A stretch of 64,000 nt of DNA, from positions 2,255,501 to 2,319,500 of the forward strand of contig NZ_CP118611.1 of assembly GCF_028993555.1 (NCBI RefSeq). Direction: 5' to 3'. Below the pieces are notes generated by a model. That model was not told the origin of the DNA. It did not search any database and worked only from the letters and a program-made list of their open reading frames with translations. A program made the position numbers and the translations under genes. Positions 15,857 through 24,314 of the stretch are shown piece by piece (the stretch's first letter is position 1; each line of letters begins with the position of its first letter). This DNA is from Ensifer adhaerens. Lineage in GTDB: Bacteria; Pseudomonadota; Alphaproteobacteria; Rhizobiales; Rhizobiaceae.

Positions 15857-16762
15857 ATGGACATCGTCTCTGCGCTCAGAACCTTCCTGCGCGTGGCAGA
15901 GACGGGCTCGTTCTCCGCTGCAGCCGTCGATCTCGGCCTGACGCAGCCGGCAGTCTCCCGACAGGTGTCAGCGTTGGAGGAGCACCTGAACACGCGCCTT
16001 CTCCATCGAACGACAAATGCGCTGGCGCTGACCGCCGAGGGCGAGCACATGATCCCGATGGCGCTCAAGGTGGTCGAAGCGGTCGATGCACTTAACGAGG
16101 CTTCCGGCGGTGAGACCGCCTTGGCGACGGGCCGCGTGCGGCTCACTCTGCCCGCACCTCTCGGTCTCTATTTGATCGATCGGCTCGCCGCCTTTCTCAG
16201 GCGTCATCCCGGCCTGTCGGTCGAGTTGATCTTCCGCGAAGATCCGTCGGACATCGTCGGCGAAGGTATCGATCTCGAAGTGCGCCTCGGCCCGGTGTCG
16301 GACAGCAGCCTGATGTGCCGGCGCATCGGCTGGACGACCGCCTTTCTCGTTGCCGCACCGAGCTACCTTGAACACCGGGGCGCGCCCAGGACACCCGACG
16401 ATATCAGCGGCCACGAATGTATCTGTTACAGTCGCGCTGGTGACGGACGCTCCTGGACCTTTTCCGATGGTTCCGACGACATCTTCGTGCGCATTGCGCC
16501 GCGTCTTGTCGCCAACAACGCTGTGGCGGTGCACCGCGCGGTGCTTGCGGGAAGCGGTTTGGCGATCCTGTCGCACATCCTTGCCTGCCCCGATATCGAG
16601 GCGGGGAAGCTGGTGGATGTGATGCCGGATTTTCCCCCGGCACGGCTGCCGATCAGCGTCGTCTATCCCTCGCGCCGAAACATGCCGATGCGCGTCCGTA
16701 CCGTTCTCGATTTCCTTGTCGAAGCCGTGAAGGAAGATCCGTTGATGGCGTCCGTCGCCTGA
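15857..16762 (+). CDS. LysR-family transcriptional regulator
   Basis: The protein has 301 aa. The N-terminal helix-turn-helix is typical (MDIVSALRTFLRVAETGSFSAAAVDLGLTQPAVSRQVSALE). It is followed by a LysR substrate-binding domain of the CrgA/AaeR-like group ending VVYPSRRNMPMRVRTVLDFL. The gene is divergent from the AhpD-like operon, 131 bases away, so it may also act on that promoter. The ligand is unknown. Confidence 0.93.
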   Translation: MDIVSALRTFLRVAETGSFSAAAVDLGLTQPAVSRQVSALEEHLNTRLLHRTTNALALTAEGEHMIPMALKVVEAVDALNEASGGETALATGRVRLTLPAPLGLYLIDRLAAFLRRHPGLSVELIFREDPSDIVGEGIDLEVRLGPVSDSSLMCRRIGWTTAFLVAAPSYLEHRGAPRTPDDISGHECICYSRAGDGRSWTFSDGSDDIFVRIAPRLVANNAVAVHRAVLAGSGLAILSHILACPDIEAGKLVDVMPDFPPARLPISVVYPSRRNMPMRVRTVLDFLVEAVKEDPLMASVA

Positions 16763-16778
16763 CCATCGCACGCGGCAT

Positions 16779-17264
16779 TTATCGTTGATCGGCCGAGGCG
16801 CGCAGCGGCAGGCCACTGAAGGCTTTGATCTCCTTCAGTACAAAGGTCGTCTGCATCTCCTTGATACAAGGCAGCCGCCTGACGACCTTCATCGCGAAAT
16901 CCGAATACGAGTCGAGGTCGGCCGAGACGACCTGGAGCAGGAAGTCCGCGTCACCGGCTATGCTGTAGCAGGCGACGACGCTGTCGAGCTTCATCACTTC
17001 GTCGGCGAAAGCATCGGCTTCCGCCTCCGTGTGGCTGTCGATCTTCACCCGGATAAAGGCGAGCACTCCCAAACCGATCTCCCGCCGGTTCAGGACGGCC
17101 ATGTAGCCCTGGATGACACCGTCGTCCTCAAGCTGGCGCACGCGCCGCCAGCAGGGCGAGGTCGACATGCCGACCTCCTCCGAAAGCGCCTGATTGCTCA
17201 GGCGCCCGTCATTCTGCAGCGCGTTCAAAATCTTCACATCGGCGGGCGTCAAGATCACGGGCAC
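16779..17264 (-). CDS. Lrp/AsnC-family transcriptional regulator
   Basis: The protein has 161 aa. The N-terminal helix-turn-helix is DVKILNALQNDGRLSNQALSEEVGMS followed by CWRRVRQLEDDGVI, and a RAM (AsnC ligand) domain covers about 70-150. The frame starts with GTG at 17264. Its ribosome-site region overlaps the right arm of a TTCTACCC/GGGTAGAA palindrome, as expected for an autoregulated Lrp gene. It is divergent from the DUF2000 gene, its likely target. Confidence 0.93.
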   Translation of the reverse strand: MPVILTPADVKILNALQNDGRLSNQALSEEVGMSTSPCWRRVRQLEDDGVIQGYMAVLNRREIGLGVLAFIRVKIDSHTEAEADAFADEVMKLDSVVACYSIAGDADFLLQVVSADLDSYSDFAMKVVRRLPCIKEMQTTFVLKEIKAFSGLPLRASADQR

Positions 17265-17265
17265 A

Positions 17266-17304
17266 TTCTACCCCATATTTGGCCATGCTGGGTAGAATCT
17301 ACCC
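17266..17304. promoter_or_regulatory. Lrp-type operator cluster
   Basis: TTCTACCC at 17266-17273 faces GGGTAGAA at 17290-17297. The second element also forms its own perfect palindrome GGGTAGA-A-TCTACCC (17290-17304). A further CTACCC half-site variant lies near 17338. Repeated half-sites at this spacing are usual for Lrp oligomers. The cluster sits 2 bases before the lrp start codon. Confidence 0.68.
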
Positions 17305-17386
17305 CAAGAGCAGAGTTCACCGCAATATCCGAAAGAACCTACCCTGGCGCTCGGGCTATTCTCTTCATTGAGAAACTCAGAAGGAA

Positions 17387-17812
17387 ATGACCATCGTGCT
17401 TCAGGACATCCGCCTCGCCATCATCGTCAATCCGGACCTGCCACCGGGCCATCTCGCCAACACCATCGCCGCGATTTCCATCGGCATAGGCTCGGCGATG
17501 CCCGACCTTGGCAACTGCAGACTGACGGACAGCAGGCAGAATACGATCGACATCAGTTCCAACCGGCCAGTCCCGATCCTCCAGGCAGACAGCCGAACGA
17601 TCGGCGCACTGCTTCTAAAGGCTCTGCCGAAAGAGGAAGACCGCATCGTCGTGCCCTTTCCGGCTTTCGCGCGCTCGCTGCACAGCTATGCGGACTACGA
17701 AGCACAGTTCCCGGAGCGTGATCTGTCAGACGAAACGATCGACGGTGTCGGACTTGCCGGCGCCGCCAAATGGGTGAAGTCGCTGACGGGATCTCTGAGA
17801 CTGTTGCGGTGA
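17387..17812 (+). CDS. DUF2000 family protein
   Basis: The protein has 141 aa and matches DUF2000 (peptidyl-tRNA-hydrolase-2-like fold) in its start, RLAIIVNPDLPPGHLANTIAA, and the segment NRPVPILQADSRTIGAL. No enzymatic role is established for the family. A purine-rich AGAAGGAA precedes ATG. It is divergent from an Lrp-type regulator whose palindromic operator lies between them, so regulation by an amino acid or similar ligand is likely. Confidence 0.85.
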   Translation: MTIVLQDIRLAIIVNPDLPPGHLANTIAAISIGIGSAMPDLGNCRLTDSRQNTIDISSNRPVPILQADSRTIGALLLKALPKEEDRIVVPFPAFARSLHSYADYEAQFPERDLSDETIDGVGLAGAAKWVKSLTGSLRLLR

Positions 17813-17881
17813 CGCAAAGGTGAGACAGCGCGACGCTGAACCATTATGTATATTTTTTTCACATCACTCCAGACACACACG

Positions 17882-17919
17882 GAAAGGTGGCGGCACATTC
17901 GCAACACCTCCCACCTTTC
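17882..17919. repeat. Inverted repeat after DUF2000 gene
   Basis: GAAAGGTGG (17882-17890) and its complement CCACCTTTC (17911-17919) are separated by 20 bases. It may be the transcription end of the DUF2000 gene or a regulator site for the MFS gene. There is no U-run. Confidence 0.45.
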
Positions 17920-17993
17920 GATCTGAAATTGCTGCATTTGCCAGTCCGGCGCGCTTTCCAAGCTTGACGGCACTTGTCGCACGCGCCAAGCTT

Positions 17994-18008
17994 TGAAAAC
18001 GATTTTCA
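17994..18008. promoter_or_regulatory. Candidate operator before MFS gene
   Basis: The palindrome TGAAAA-CGA-TTTTCA lies about 92 bases before the MFS start. Its shape resembles sites of LacI-type regulators, but no such regulator is in the window, so the binder is unknown. Confidence 0.35.
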
Positions 18009-18099
18009 GAATATCAGAATTGCTTCATGGACCGCATCGGCTCGACGGCACCGCCGCTGCCGCAGCCGGTGCGCGCAACACGATACCGATCGAGGGACA

Positions 18100-19284
18100 A
18101 TGCGCATGACCCGTCAACGGCTCATCATGCTGATCTTCTTTCTTCAGCCGATCGCTTTCGGAGCATGGCTGCCGCGCATTCCCGATGTGCAGCAAAGGCT
18201 CGGCCTCGGCCCGGCGGAGTTGGCGATCGCATTGCTCGGCATGCCCGTCGGCATTTTGCTGATGCTGCCCTTTGCCGGACGCCTTGTTGCCCGGATCGGC
18301 GGCCGTGCCACCATCCTCTACGGTTTCGTCGTGTTTCTGGCACTCGTCTGGCTGCCGACATGGGCCTCGAGCATCGAGGCGCTCTTCGTGACGCTTGCCA
18401 TCGTCGGCGCGGCCCTGACGACACTTGAGCTCGGCCTCAATGTCGAGGCCGACGCGATCGAGAAGCATTCCGGACAGTTGATCATGAGCACCTGTCACGG
18501 TTTCTGGAGCCTCGGGATCATGGCCGGCAGCCTGATCGGCGTCGGTTTCGCCGCTCTCCATGTGGCGCCGGAATGGGCGATACCGATGGCTGCCGCAGTC
18601 ATGCTGCCGATCAGCGTCTTCTTCGCCAGGAAGCTGCCGCTGCTGCAATCCGCTGAGGCAAAGGGCGGGGACGCCGCCCCGTCCAGGGGCAAGCTCCCGA
18701 GCCTTGCGCTGCTCGGCGTCTGCTTCTTCGTCTTCGGCATCACCATGACCGAGGGTGCCGTGGCCGACTGGTCGGCCGTTTTCCTGCGCGACGTCTTCGG
18801 TCTCTCCAGCGCCAGCGCTGGATTCGGCTACTCGATTTTCGCCTTCATGGTGGCAGCCGGCCGCTTCGCCGGCGACCGCTTGAAGGCAAGCTACGGGCCG
18901 GTCACGGTTGCGCGCGCCTGCGGCATCGCCAGCATTGCCGGCTTGCTTCTGGTGGTCGTCAGCCCCGCGGCCTGGGCCGCACTGCTCGGCTTTGCCGCCA
19001 TGGGCTTCGGGGTGTCTGTCGGCTTCCCGCTCGCCGTCACTGCGGCCGCCGACCAGAAGGACAGGCCGGCCGCAGCCAGCGTCGCCATTCTCTCCTTCAT
19101 CGCGCTCCTCGGCTTCCTGCTCGGTCCGCCGCTGATCGGCCTGATCGCCGAACACAGCGACATGCGCTTCGGCCTCGCCGTGCTCGTACCCTTCCTCGCC
19201 GTCAGCCTGCTTTTGACCGGCCGTTTGAAGCCGGCCACCCGCGCGAGCGCGCAAGACGCCCAGCAAGCAGCGAGCCGCGCGTAA
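18100..19284 (+). CDS. MFS transporter (YbjJ-like)
   Basis: The Met at 18100 follows CGAGGGA and gives 394 aa with about 12 membrane segments. The motif between TM2 and TM3 is present as GRLVARIGGRATILYGFV. The sequence SCTHGFWSLG-like (STCHGFWSLGIMAGSLIG) in TM5 is typical of the YbjJ-like subgroup of sugar-phosphate/drug MFS proteins. The substrate is unknown. An earlier in-frame Met at 17974 would add a non-membrane, Arg-rich lead and is unlikely. A shared terminator follows. Confidence 0.9.
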   Translation: MRMTRQRLIMLIFFLQPIAFGAWLPRIPDVQQRLGLGPAELAIALLGMPVGILLMLPFAGRLVARIGGRATILYGFVVFLALVWLPTWASSIEALFVTLAIVGAALTTLELGLNVEADAIEKHSGQLIMSTCHGFWSLGIMAGSLIGVGFAALHVAPEWAIPMAAAVMLPISVFFARKLPLLQSAEAKGGDAAPSRGKLPSLALLGVCFFVFGITMTEGAVADWSAVFLRDVFGLSSASAGFGYSIFAFMVAAGRFAGDRLKASYGPVTVARACGIASIAGLLLVVVSPAAWAALLGFAAMGFGVSVGFPLAVTAAADQKDRPAAASVAILSFIALLGFLLGPPLIGLIAEHSDMRFGLAVLVPFLAVSLLLTGRLKPATRASAQDAQQAASRA

Positions 19285-19304
19285 CAGCCATGCGATGTGC
19301 AATA

Positions 19305-19336
19305 CAAAGCCCCGGCCGATTTTGGCCGGGGCTTTG
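19305..19336. terminator. Bidirectional rho-independent terminator
   Basis: A perfect 13-bp stem (CAAAGCCCCGGCC and its complement) encloses a 6-base loop, between the convergent MFS (19284) and YcaC-like (19358) genes. A and T ends give a U-tract in both directions. Confidence 0.88.
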
Positions 19337-19357
19337 TCGTTCATCGACAGACGTGAC

Positions 19358-19984
19358 TTACTTGCGCGCCGCCATGGTGTTGTAGCTGGTGATGAGGTTG
19401 CGGTAGTCGGGAATATGGTTCGAGAACAGCGTGCCGAGCCCCTCGATGTCGTTGCGCCAATCCCGGTGCAATTCGCAGGCAACGCCGAACCAGGTCATGA
19501 GCTGAACGCCGGCGGCGGTCATGCGCGACAAGGCCGAATCGCGGGTCACCTCGTTGAAGGTGCCGGAGGCATCGGTAACCACGAAGACTTCAAACCCTTC
19601 TTCGATCGCCGAGAGCGCCGGAAAAGCCACGCAGACTTCGGTCACCACGCCGGCGATCAACAGTTGCTTCTTGCCGGTGGCCTTCACCGCCTTGACGAAG
19701 TCCTCGTTGTCCCAGGCATTGATCTGCCCCGGACGGGGAATGAAGGGCGCATTGGGAAACAGGTCCTTCAACTCCGGCACCAGCGGGCCGTTCGGACCAT
19801 CTTCAAAGCTCGTCGTCAGGATCGTCGGCAGCTTGAAGTACTTGGCGAGGTCGCCGAGTGCGAGCACGTTGTTCTTGAATTTGTCCGGATCGAAATCGCG
19901 TACCAACGACAGCAGGCCGGTCTGATGGTCGACGAGCAGGACGGCAACATCATCCTTGTTGAGACGTACGTAGGGCTTGGTCAT
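19358..19984 (-). CDS. ycaC: YcaC-like isochorismatase-family cysteine hydrolase
   Basis: The Met at 19984 follows GAAAGGA and gives 208 aa, the length of E. coli YcaC. The sequence is close to that family throughout (MTKPYVRLNKDDVAVLLVDH with Asp19, and AGVVTEVCVAFPALSAIEEG with Cys118 as the expected nucleophile). The C-terminal half has WFGVACELHRDW and SNHIPDYRNL. The substrate of YcaC is not known; the fold hydrolyses amide or ester-type bonds. A LysR gene is divergent 146 bases away and probably controls it. Confidence 0.93.
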   Translation of the reverse strand: MTKPYVRLNKDDVAVLLVDHQTGLLSLVRDFDPDKFKNNVLALGDLAKYFKLPTILTTSFEDGPNGPLVPELKDLFPNAPFIPRPGQINAWDNEDFVKAVKATGKKQLLIAGVVTEVCVAFPALSAIEEGFEVFVVTDASGTFNEVTRDSALSRMTAAGVQLMTWFGVACELHRDWRNDIEGLGTLFSNHIPDYRNLITSYNTMAARK

Positions 19985-20130
19985 CGGAAGTCCTTTCCTT
20001 CGGTTGGGTTCCATCACCGCCGGCAGCGCCTTTATTGCCGCCTGATCCGCCGTGATTGAGCGTAGGCTACGACAGGACCACCAACGCAAAAAGATTGTGG
20101 AATTCGACGCAGAGTCCTATCAATAGAACG

Positions 20131-21048
20131 ATGCAGGACCTGAACGACCTCTATTATTTCGTACAAGTCGTGGAGCATGGTGGCTTTGCGGCAGCGGCAC
20201 GGGCGACGGGAACGCAAAAGTCCCGCTTGAGCCGGCGCATCGCGATGCTGGAGGACCGGATCGGCGTGCGGCTGATCCAGCGTTCGCCGCGCCGGTTCTT
20301 CGTCACCGATGTCGGCCGCGAATACTACCAGCGCTGCGTCGCCGTGCTGATCGAGGCCGAAGCGGCCGATGCCTTCATCGCGCAGCACCAGGGAGAACCT
20401 CAGGGAACCATCCGGGTGAGCTGCCCGACGGCGCTGATCTCGTTCCAGTTCGGCAGGCTTTTCGCACGATTCATGACCGCGCATCCGAAAATCAGTCTGC
20501 AACTCGAAAGCACCAACCGCCGGGTGGACGTGATCGCCGAAGGCTTCGACGTCTCGATCCGGGTCCGGTTCCCGCCGCTGGAGAGAAGCGAACTCGTCAT
20601 GCGCAAACTAGATGACAGCTCGCAGTATCTCGTCGCCAAGCCGGGCTTCCTGGGGCAGCAGATCCAGACGCCCGAGCAACTGACAGGGCTTGCAAGCCTT
20701 GCCTGGACCTCGGCGACCCACGTTTACGAATGGCGGCTCGAAAGCACCGCGGGGGAACAGGCGGTCGTCCGGCACGAGCCGCGCTTCCTGACAGACGATA
20801 TGGCGGCACTGCGCGAAGCGGTGCTCGACGGCGCCGGCATCGTGCAATTGCCGACGATGATGATCTGGAAGGACTTGGCGGCTGGAACCCTGGTGCCGGT
20901 GCTACCGCAATGGCGGCCTGCATCCGGCATCGTGCATGCTGTCTTTCCCTCAAGGCGCGGGCTTCTGCCGTCGGTTCGCACCTTCATCGACTTTCTCGCC
21001 AGGGAATGCGCTGCCGATCGCCTGACGGTCGACGAGAGCCTGGCATAG
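20131..21048 (+). CDS. LysR-family transcriptional regulator
   Basis: The Met at 20131 gives 305 aa with a standard LysR start (MQDLNDLYYFVQVVEHGGFAAAARATGTQKSRLSRRIAMLE). A substrate-binding domain follows (~90-295) with RVSCPTALISFQFGRLFARFM and VFPSRRGLLPSVRTFIDFL. An in-frame upstream start at 20056 adds 25 residues without LysR character. It is divergent from the YcaC-like hydrolase gene, the usual LysR arrangement. Confidence 0.93.
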   Translation: MQDLNDLYYFVQVVEHGGFAAAARATGTQKSRLSRRIAMLEDRIGVRLIQRSPRRFFVTDVGREYYQRCVAVLIEAEAADAFIAQHQGEPQGTIRVSCPTALISFQFGRLFARFMTAHPKISLQLESTNRRVDVIAEGFDVSIRVRFPPLERSELVMRKLDDSSQYLVAKPGFLGQQIQTPEQLTGLASLAWTSATHVYEWRLESTAGEQAVVRHEPRFLTDDMAALREAVLDGAGIVQLPTMMIWKDLAAGTLVPVLPQWRPASGIVHAVFPSRRGLLPSVRTFIDFLARECAADRLTVDESLA

Positions 21049-21291
21049 CCTACGAACAGCACCCATATGGGTAGCTAACGCGCCTTGCGGGCCCCTCTTC
21101 ACCTCAGGCCGCCGACCCATGCGCAGGGCGCATAGTAGCCATTCCTTGCATCCCGCACCGCTATTCACGATCTTAATAAGGAAGCCGCGTTCGACGCCGG
21201 CTCCCTTCAGCACTTCATCACAGTCGTAGACTTTTCCCCCGGCCCCAGGCCGGCGCGGCCAATTCCGGCTTGAACAATAGGGAAGGTAATC

Positions 21292-21585
21292 ATGCAGACT
21301 TCTGCCAAGACGCCCGACGCCAAGACACTGGACAAGATGACGCTCCACGAGCGCTCGGACATGATGGCGCTCGTTGCGGACGCACTCGAGGCAACGGCCG
21401 AGAAGGCCTATGAGATCGGCGACGACCGGTTCGCAGAGAATTCGATCAGCCTCGCCAATATCATCACCAGCTGTGCGGACGATCTGGTTGTTGGCAACCT
21501 GCCGGCAGCCGAGCTTCTGCTGCAGCAGGGCATCGCCTTACTCAGCCTGTTTCCAGGCGAGCCCCGCGAGTTCACCTTGCACTAA
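21292..21585 (+). CDS. Small helical protein of unknown function
   Basis: The protein has 97 aa; GGGAAGG precedes ATG by 6-7 bases. I do not recognise it. The sequence is predicted helical with acidic and hydrophobic heptads (LHERSDMMALVADALEATAE, then SISLANIITSCADDLVVGNL), a single Cys, and no signal peptide or membrane segment. It is followed by a GGCCGGCAG...CTGCCGGCC-type hairpin near 21599-21620, consistent with a real short transcription unit. It stands alone between the LysR and racemase genes. Confidence 0.6.
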   Translation: MQTSAKTPDAKTLDKMTLHERSDMMALVADALEATAEKAYEIGDDRFAENSISLANIITSCADDLVVGNLPAAELLLQQGIALLSLFPGEPREFTLH

Positions 21586-21696
21586 AGCTTGTGACCACGG
21601 CCGGCAGTTCTGCCGGCCGTTAACGCGTCGCGCTATCGGCAACCTCCGCCATTGGCCGCCACACGACCGCGCAGCAGCTGATGACATCTCGGCCCT

Positions 21697-22395
21697 TCAG
21701 GCGACTTCAAGCGCGAGGTCCACGGCAGCCAATGCGTGGATCTCGGTCGTATCGAACACCGGCACCGGGCTGTCGGCCTGCGATATCAAAAGCATGATCT
21801 CCGTGCAGCCCATGATGATGGCTTCCGCGCCCGCATCGACCAGCCGCGTGATAATCGCGCGGTAGGCGTCGCGGGAGCTGTCCTTGACGATGCCCGCAAC
21901 GAGTTCCCGATAGATGATCTCGTGCACCTTGGCGCGGTCTTCCCCCTCCGGCACCAGCACCTCGAGGCCGAATGCGTCCTTCAACCGGCCCTTGTAAAAA
22001 TCCTGCTCCATCGTGAAGCCGGTTCCAAGCAGGCCGACCTTTCTGAGCCCCGCCGCCTTGATCTTCTCTGCCGTCGGGTCGGCGATATGCAGCAGCGGAA
22101 TGGAGACGGCCGCGGAAACGTCGGCGGCCATCTTGTGCATCGTGTTGGTGCAAATCATCAGAAAATCGGCACCGCCGGCTTCCAGCCGGCGCGCCGCCGC
22201 GATCATCTCTTCCGTCAGCGCCGGCCAGTCGCCGTGATGCTGAAGGCGTTCGATCTCACCGAAATCCATCGACCACATCAGCGATTTCGCCGAATGCACG
22301 CCGCCCAGGCGATCACGCACCGTCTCGTTGATGATCCGGTAATATTGCGCCGAGCTCTCCCAACTCATGCCGCCAATCAGGCCGATGACTTTCAC
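21697..22395 (-). CDS. Aspartate/glutamate racemase family protein (YgeA-like)
   Basis: The frame starts with GTG at 22395 after CGGAGGG and gives 232 aa; longer frames upstream have no family character. KVIGLIGGMSWESSAQYYRIINE is the YgeA-type start. Two catalytic cysteines lie in ADFLMICTNTMHK and AEAIIMGCTEIMLL, the expected pair for cofactor-independent racemases. YgeA-type enzymes racemise a broad range of amino acids. It is divergent from the dipeptide-type ABC importer cluster. It may supply or remove a D-amino acid in that pathway, which is inference. Confidence 0.9.
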   Translation of the reverse strand: MKVIGLIGGMSWESSAQYYRIINETVRDRLGGVHSAKSLMWSMDFGEIERLQHHGDWPALTEEMIAAARRLEAGGADFLMICTNTMHKMAADVSAAVSIPLLHIADPTAEKIKAAGLRKVGLLGTGFTMEQDFYKGRLKDAFGLEVLVPEGEDRAKVHEIIYRELVAGIVKDSSRDAYRAIITRLVDAGAEAIIMGCTEIMLLISQADSPVPVFDTTEIHALAAVDLALEVA

Positions 22396-22610
22396 CTTGC
22401 ACCCTCCGTTTTCAACCGAACTCTGAGCTAACAAATCGCGCGCCGCCGCGATAGCTCCTACGGCTGCGTAGCCACTGCGAATGCGGTCATTCCGAGCGCG
22501 CACTCGCCTCATTCGCCGGTCTTCCTCATCTGCACGGAAGCCGCCTTTCGCCACGGTTCCACGACGGGACGACGACAGCCGGTTGACATTTCCGGTTTGG
22601 TGGACTTTTA

Positions 22611-22650
22611 TATTCCAAAATAAAGAACGACATAGCATAATTATGGAATA
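22611..22650. promoter_or_regulatory. Promoter region of the importer operon with IclR-like half-sites
   Basis: TATTCCA at 22611-22617 and TGGAATA at 22644-22650 form a widely spaced inverted repeat in an AT-rich stretch just before the binding-protein gene. The halves equal those of the clear palindrome TATTCC-N8-GGAATA at 28841-28860, upstream of the SelA-like gene. This suggests shared control by the IclR protein. Confidence 0.4.
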
Positions 22651-22664
22651 TGAGGAGGAGCAAA

Positions 22665-24194
22665 ATGAAATCAGCTAAATTTGCATTGCTTATCGGAACG
22701 GCCCTCGTGGCATCGGCATCGCTCGCCTTCGCCCAGGAAAAGGGTGGCGTCATCAACGTCGCAACGGTCGGAGAGCCGCCGACGCTCGATCCGATGGCAT
22801 CGACCGCCGATCTCGTCGGCATCGTCTCGCAGCACATCTTCGAGACGCTCTACACCTTCGACAAGGACTGGAAGCCGACGCCGCTTCTGGCGGCAGCCCT
22901 TCCCGAGATCAGCGCCGACGGCAAGACCTACACGATCAAGCTGCGCTCGGGCGTCAAGTTCCATGACGGCACCGACCTTGACTCGAAGGATGTCGTCGCC
23001 TCACTCGAGCGCTGGACCAAGGTCGCTTCGCGCGGCAAGCAGACGGCAACGACGATTTCCGGCATCGAGGCGGTCGACCCGCTGACGGTGAAGATCTCGC
23101 TCAACACCCCTTATGCGCCACTGCTCTCGCTGCTCGCCTTCAACAACTCGGCCGCCATCGTGCTGCCGTCTGAAAAGCAGGCCGAGCCGATGACCGATTT
23201 CGTCGGCACCGGCCCCTATCAGCTGAAGGAGCGCAAGGCGGACCAGTATATCCAGCTCACCCGCTACGACGCCTACAAGTCGCCGGAAGGCGAGGCCAAC
23301 GGCTACGGCGGCGCGCGCCATCAGTATGCCGATGAGATCCGCTTCGTGCCGGTTCCGGACCCGAATACCCGTGTCGAGGCGGCTGTTTCCGGCCAGTATG
23401 ACTATGTCGACTCGCTCCCGGTCGAATCCTTCGATCGCGTCAAAGGTTCGAGTGCTTCCGATCCCGTCATGCTCCAGCCCTTCGGTTGGCCCGTCTTCGT
23501 GCTGAACTCCGGCAACGGCATGACCAAGAACCTTGACCTGCGTAAGGCGATCCGCGCTTCGCTCAGCATGGAAGACATGATGGCCGCCGCCTTCGGCACC
23601 ACCGACTTCTATGCGCTCGACGCCGCTCTCTATCCGTCGCAATTTGCTTGGCGGACCGATGCCGGCACCGAAGGCGCCTACAACATCGCGGACCCGGAAA
23701 AGGCCGGCGAACTCTTGAAGGCCGCCGGCTACAAGGGCGAGCCGCTGCGCATCCTCACCAGCCGCCAGTACGAGTTCCACTACAAGATGGCGCAGGTCGC
23801 GGCCGAGTATCTGAAGCTTGCCGGCTTCACGGTCGATCTGCAGGTGGTGGACTGGGCAACGCTCACCCAGCGCCGCGCCGACCCGACGCTCTGGGACATC
23901 TACATCACCCACAGCCCCTTCCTGCCGGAACCGGCGCTGATTGGCATGATGTCGACCAAGGCTCCCGGCAACTGGGACACACCTGCGCGTGCCAAGGCAG
24001 TCGATGCCTTCAATGCCGAATCCGATCCGGCCAAGCGCGTGGCCCTCTGGACCGATGTGCAGAAGGTCATCTTCGAAGAAGTGCCCTTCATCAAGATCGG
24101 TGACTTCAACGCCCTTTCGGCCAAGTCGAAGTCGCTCGACGGCGTTTCGCCGGCCCCGTGGCCGTACTTCTGGAACGCTTCGATCAAGAAGTAA
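22665..24194 (+). CDS. ABC importer substrate-binding protein, dipeptide/oligopeptide type
   Basis: The Met at 22665 follows GGAGGAG and gives 509 aa. A signal peptide covers residues 1-22 (KSAKFALLIGTALVASASLAFA). The mature protein is of SBP family 5 (VATVGEPPTLDPMASTADL, then FHDGTDLDSKDVVASLERW). It delivers a peptide-like or other solute to the permeases 24315-26125. Family 5 members also carry opines, glutathione, nickel and N-acyl sugars, so the ligand is not fixed. The enzymes downstream suggest an acylated or D-amino compound. Confidence 0.93.
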   Translation: MKSAKFALLIGTALVASASLAFAQEKGGVINVATVGEPPTLDPMASTADLVGIVSQHIFETLYTFDKDWKPTPLLAAALPEISADGKTYTIKLRSGVKFHDGTDLDSKDVVASLERWTKVASRGKQTATTISGIEAVDPLTVKISLNTPYAPLLSLLAFNNSAAIVLPSEKQAEPMTDFVGTGPYQLKERKADQYIQLTRYDAYKSPEGEANGYGGARHQYADEIRFVPVPDPNTRVEAAVSGQYDYVDSLPVESFDRVKGSSASDPVMLQPFGWPVFVLNSGNGMTKNLDLRKAIRASLSMEDMMAAAFGTTDFYALDAALYPSQFAWRTDAGTEGAYNIADPEKAGELLKAAGYKGEPLRILTSRQYEFHYKMAQVAAEYLKLAGFTVDLQVVDWATLTQRRADPTLWDIYITHSPFLPEPALIGMMSTKAPGNWDTPARAKAVDAFNAESDPAKRVALWTDVQKVIFEEVPFIKIGDFNALSAKSKSLDGVSPAPWPYFWNASIKK

Positions 24195-24314
24195 GCTCCC
24201 CTCCCAAGGGACTTCGGCGGATGCTCGGCCCATGGCCCGGCGTCCGCCTGAAGGGGCGCGTCGCCCTGCCTCCACCCTTCGCGGCGGAGCGCACAGGAAA
24301 GGTTCGAGGCCACC

